DNA from: Acidovorax sp.
GTDB lineage: Bacteria > Pseudomonadota > Gammaproteobacteria > Burkholderiales > Burkholderiaceae_C
Length of the DNA stretch: 35,487 nucleotides
Assembly (NCBI RefSeq): GCF_022763525.1
Contig: NZ_JALEGG010000292.1
Coordinates: 1 to 35,487, forward strand
Reading direction: 5' to 3'
This document shows positions 33,966-35,487 of this stretch, one piece after another. Made by a program: the position numbers and the translations under genes. The notes below the pieces were generated by a model that made no database searches, was not told the DNA's origin, and was given only the letters and a program-made list of their open reading frames with translations. Positions within the stretch are counted from its first letter, which is position 1. Every line of letters begins with the position of its first letter.

Positions 33966-33984
33966 TGTAGGAATTTGCCTTACA
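33966..33984 (-). promoter_or_regulatory. RcsB/NarL-like dyad upstream of flhD
   Basis: On the flhD strand it reads TGTAAGGCAAATTCCTACA, with AGG...CCT at its core and TGT/ACA outside, offset by one base. The enterobacterial RcsAB box that represses flhDC has the related form TAAGAATATTCCTA. Binding by a response regulator here is inferred. Confidence 0.35.
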
Positions 33985-34063
33985 TGCGGATGAGGCGTCG
34001 TCCCGCTTTTCCATCGGAGAGTGGTGCTGGCGCGGTGCGCACCCTCTGCCCAAATCTGCTCAT

Positions 34064-34096
34064 GGTTTTGATAGCGCCTTCAAAACCGTGTTTTTT
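34064..34096 (+). terminator. Terminator-like inverted repeat on the plus strand
   Basis: GGTTTTGA (34064-34071), an 8-nt loop and TCAAAACC (34080-34087) are followed by GTG and TTTTTT (34091-34096). The stem is AT-rich, so strength is doubtful. No plus-strand gene ends here; it would stop antisense transcription running from the left across flhDC. Confidence 0.35.
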
Positions 34097-34150
34097 GCGG
34101 TTTTACATTTTGCGGAGGCTGACTGTGGCGCAGATCAGCCTGTGCAGCCG

Positions 34151-34242
34151 CGCAAGGGCCGCCCCGCAGCGAGGGCTGCGCCCCCCTGCCCGTAGTGCGT
34201 AGCGCGAGAGCGGGGGGATGGCCGCGCAGCGCCTCAGGAGGG
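34151..34242 (-). repeat. Family B multi-hairpin repeat, copy 5, overlapping the sseA stop codon
   Basis: In transcript direction it reads CCCTCCTGAGGCGCTGCGCG, GCCATCCCCCCGCTCTCGCG, then GGGCAGGGGGGCGCAGCC and GGGGCGGCCCTTGCGCGG. The TGA inside the conserved CCTGAGGCGC block is the stop codon of the sulfurtransferase gene, so the last two residues (Pro-Ser) are also encoded by the repeat. Confidence 0.84.
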
Positions 34243-35142
34243 TGTTCCCTTCTCCACGGGACGCGCAGGGTCCGCGCACCATTCGCTCCAGCTGCCAGCA
34301 AACAGGGCCGTTTGGCCCAGGCCTGCGATCTCCATGGCCAGCAGGTTGGGCACGGCGCTCACGCCGCTGCCGCACTGGTGCACCACGGTGGAGGGGTCGC
34401 GGCCCGCGAGCAACTGCTCGAACTCGGCGCGCAAAACGGCTGCGGGCTTGAAGCGGCCGTCTGGGCCGATGTTCTCTGCGAACGGACGGTTGAGCGCGCC
34501 GGGAATGTGGCCAGCCACCGGGTCCAGAGGCTCCACTTCGCCGCGAAAGCGTGCGCCCGCGCGGGCGTCGATCACGTTCTGCGATGGGCTTCCCAGGTCC
34601 GCCAGCACGTCGCCTACCGTCGCGAGGCGGCGCAGCGGCGCGCCCAGTTGGAAATTGGACTGGAAGTGCGCAGGCTCCTCGCCGCTGTTCACGGCGCCGC
34701 CCGCAGCCTGCCAGGCTTGCAGGCCGCCGTCGAGCACGGCCACTGCGTCGTGGCCGGCCCATTTGAGCATCCACCACAGGCGCCCGCAGTAGTTGGCGCC
34801 TTGCCGGTCGTACACCACGGCCTGCATGTTGTTGGCAAAGCCCACGCTCGAAAGCCACATGGCAAATCGCTCGCGGCTGGGCAGCGGGTGGCGGCCGCCC
34901 GACGCCGGGGTGTCGGCCTCTTGTGCGGTGAGGGTGCCATGCGCGCCGGGGGCGCCGTGCTTGGCGCTGAGGTGGTTGTCGAGGTTGGCGTAAACGGCGC
35001 CGGGGATGTGTGCCTGTTCGTATTGCTGGGCACCAGCCGTGGGTTGCATGAGTTCGAAGCTGCAGTCAAACACCATCAGCGGCGCGCCGCTGGCGATGAG
35101 CTGCTGCAGTTCGGAGGCGGATATGAGGGTGGTGTAGGTCAT
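34234..35142 (-). CDS. sseA: 3-mercaptopyruvate / thiosulfate sulfurtransferase
   Basis: A 302-residue protein with two rhodanese domains. The N-terminal, inactive domain covers about residues 1-145 (YEQAHIPGAVYANLDNHLSA, VVYDRQGANYCGRLWWML, VAVLDGGLQAW). The C-terminal domain (about 165-300) has the active Cys C257 in HQCGSGVSA, where the CGSGV(S/T) loop points to 3-mercaptopyruvate rather than thiosulfate as sulfur donor. DARAGARFRGEVEPLDPVAG then HIPGA is the typical second-domain entry. It is probably cytoplasmic. The ATG at 35142 is supported by the family N-terminus (TLISASELQQLI). Its stop codon lies inside a family B repeat. Confidence 0.92.
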   Translation of the reverse strand: MTYTTLISASELQQLIASGAPLMVFDCSFELMQPTAGAQQYEQAHIPGAVYANLDNHLSAKHGAPGAHGTLTAQEADTPASGGRHPLPSRERFAMWLSSVGFANNMQAVVYDRQGANYCGRLWWMLKWAGHDAVAVLDGGLQAWQAAGGAVNSGEEPAHFQSNFQLGAPLRRLATVGDVLADLGSPSQNVIDARAGARFRGEVEPLDPVAGHIPGALNRPFAENIGPDGRFKPAAVLRAEFEQLLAGRDPSTVVHQCGSGVSAVPNLLAMEIAGLGQTALFAGSWSEWCADPARPVEKGTPS

Positions 35143-35225
35143 CGTTGTGGCGGGTGGGTAGGGAAACGGGCTCTATTGTGTCCACCCGCCGCGGCAGGCA
35201 GCGTGGTGGGAGCCAGGGACTTGTA

Positions 35226-35487
35226 TCAATGTTCTTCAGCGGGTGCCCCCGGCGCTGCGCGAGCGCGCAGGATGGTGGCCACGATGCCGCTGCCCACGAT
35301 AAGCACCATCCCAATCCAGCCGATCGGGGGGATGGCGTCGCCAAACAGCAGCACGCTGTAGATGGCCGCGAACACAATGCCCGAATACTGCAGGTTGGCC
35401 ACCACCAAGGTGCCGCGCTGCGTCTTGGCGCTGGCGTACGCGCGCGTCATGCACAGCTGGCCCCCGGCCGCCAGGATGCCGATGGGC
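35226..35487 (-). CDS. EamA/DMT-family transporter, C-terminal part
   Basis: Partial gene; the frame runs off the right edge, so the N-terminus is outside the window. The visible 86 or so residues contain GGQLCMTRAYASAKTQRGTL then VVANLQYSGIVFAAIYSVLL, followed by PPIGWIGMVLIVGSGIVATI, i.e. the last two to three membrane helices of an EamA (drug/metabolite) transporter with a short hydrophilic tail. The loop TRAYASAKTQRGTLV and the position of the helices fit the second EamA repeat. The substrate cannot be told. It lies 83 bp upstream of sseA on the same strand, so the two may be co-transcribed. Confidence 0.85.
   Translation of the reverse strand, partial: PIGILAAGGQLCMTRAYASAKTQRGTLVVANLQYSGIVFAAIYSVLLFGDAIPPIGWIGMVLIVGSGIVATILRARAAPGAPAEEH

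Larger units (their letters stand above)
33819..34233. promoter_or_regulatory. flhDC upstream regulatory region
   Basis: A 415-bp gap without a gene. It contains (i) the imperfect dyad TGTAGGAATTTGCCTTACA at 33966-33984, about 150 bp upstream of the flhD start, similar in layout to RcsB/NarL-type sites (TAAG...CCTA); (ii) an AT-rich stretch at 33885-33925 that probably holds the promoter; (iii) an inverted repeat GGTTTTGA-N8-TCAAAACC (34064-34071 and 34080-34087) followed by TTTTTT on the plus strand; and (iv) most of family B copy 5 (34151-34242). Its length and structure suggest that the flagellar operon is controlled here by more than one factor. Confidence 0.5.

Noticed and set aside
1-35487. 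Genomic island, prophage, insertion sequence or CRISPR array
   Set aside because: There is no transposase, integrase, phage gene or regularly spaced repeat. Gene content is core metabolism, and the only tRNA gene has no integrase beside it.

Overview
The window is an ordinary-looking, gene-dense, GC-rich chromosomal segment of a betaproteobacterium, most likely from the Comamonadaceae (Acidovorax and relatives). The grounds are the strong GC bias at third codon positions, the gene neighbourhoods (hemC-hemD-hemX-hemY divergent from ppc; cytochrome b561 with two yceI genes; an flhDC flagellar master operon; a glutaryl-CoA dehydrogenase / CoA-transferase / LysR cluster), and short dispersed repeats that I associate with this family. 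I see no transposase, integrase, prophage, CRISPR array or plasmid function. The family assignment is inference from sequence character and was not tested by a search.

Layout, left to right. 1-932: an FMN riboswitch controls a type II lumazine synthase (ribH2). 1019-4554: a chemoreceptor gene and a divergent ankyrin-repeat protein gene. 4562-8371: a glutarate catabolism cluster (gcdG, gcdH, and a divergent LysR regulator). 8508-9746: a 71-residue protein and a DUF6279-type lipoprotein. 9821-11794: tRNA-Leu(CAA) with its terminator, then cysM, a zinc-ribbon Nudix hydrolase and tusA. 11959-16666: galU, valS and a VOC/dioxygenase-like gene on the minus strand, with a structured leader before valS. 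16887-18608: an ABC-F ATPase. 18758-20848: two yceI genes and cytochrome b561. 21142-25492: hemY, hemX, hemD and hemC on the minus strand (transcribed hemC to hemY). 25625-28414: ppc. 28433-31203: an AI-2E/PerM-type membrane protein and a spherulin-4 (GH135-like) lipoprotein. 31335-32659: two overlapping outer-membrane lipoprotein genes, the second FlgO-like. 32858-33818: flhD and flhC. 34234-35142: a 3-mercaptopyruvate sulfurtransferase. 35226 to the right edge: the C-terminal end of an EamA/DMT transporter.

Two dispersed repeat families stand out. Family B (five copies) is a GC-rich multi-hairpin element. In all five copies the same end starts 3-11 nt after a stop codon, or supplies the stop codon itself, and points the same way relative to the gene. 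Family A (four good intergenic copies and one degraded) is a smaller hairpin element. A further good copy lies inside hemD and is translated as about 18 extra residues. The valS leader carries two consecutive strong hairpins and is the best candidate here for an undescribed cis-regulatory RNA. No obviously novel multi-gene system is visible; the interest is mainly in these repeats, leaders and small lipoprotein genes.
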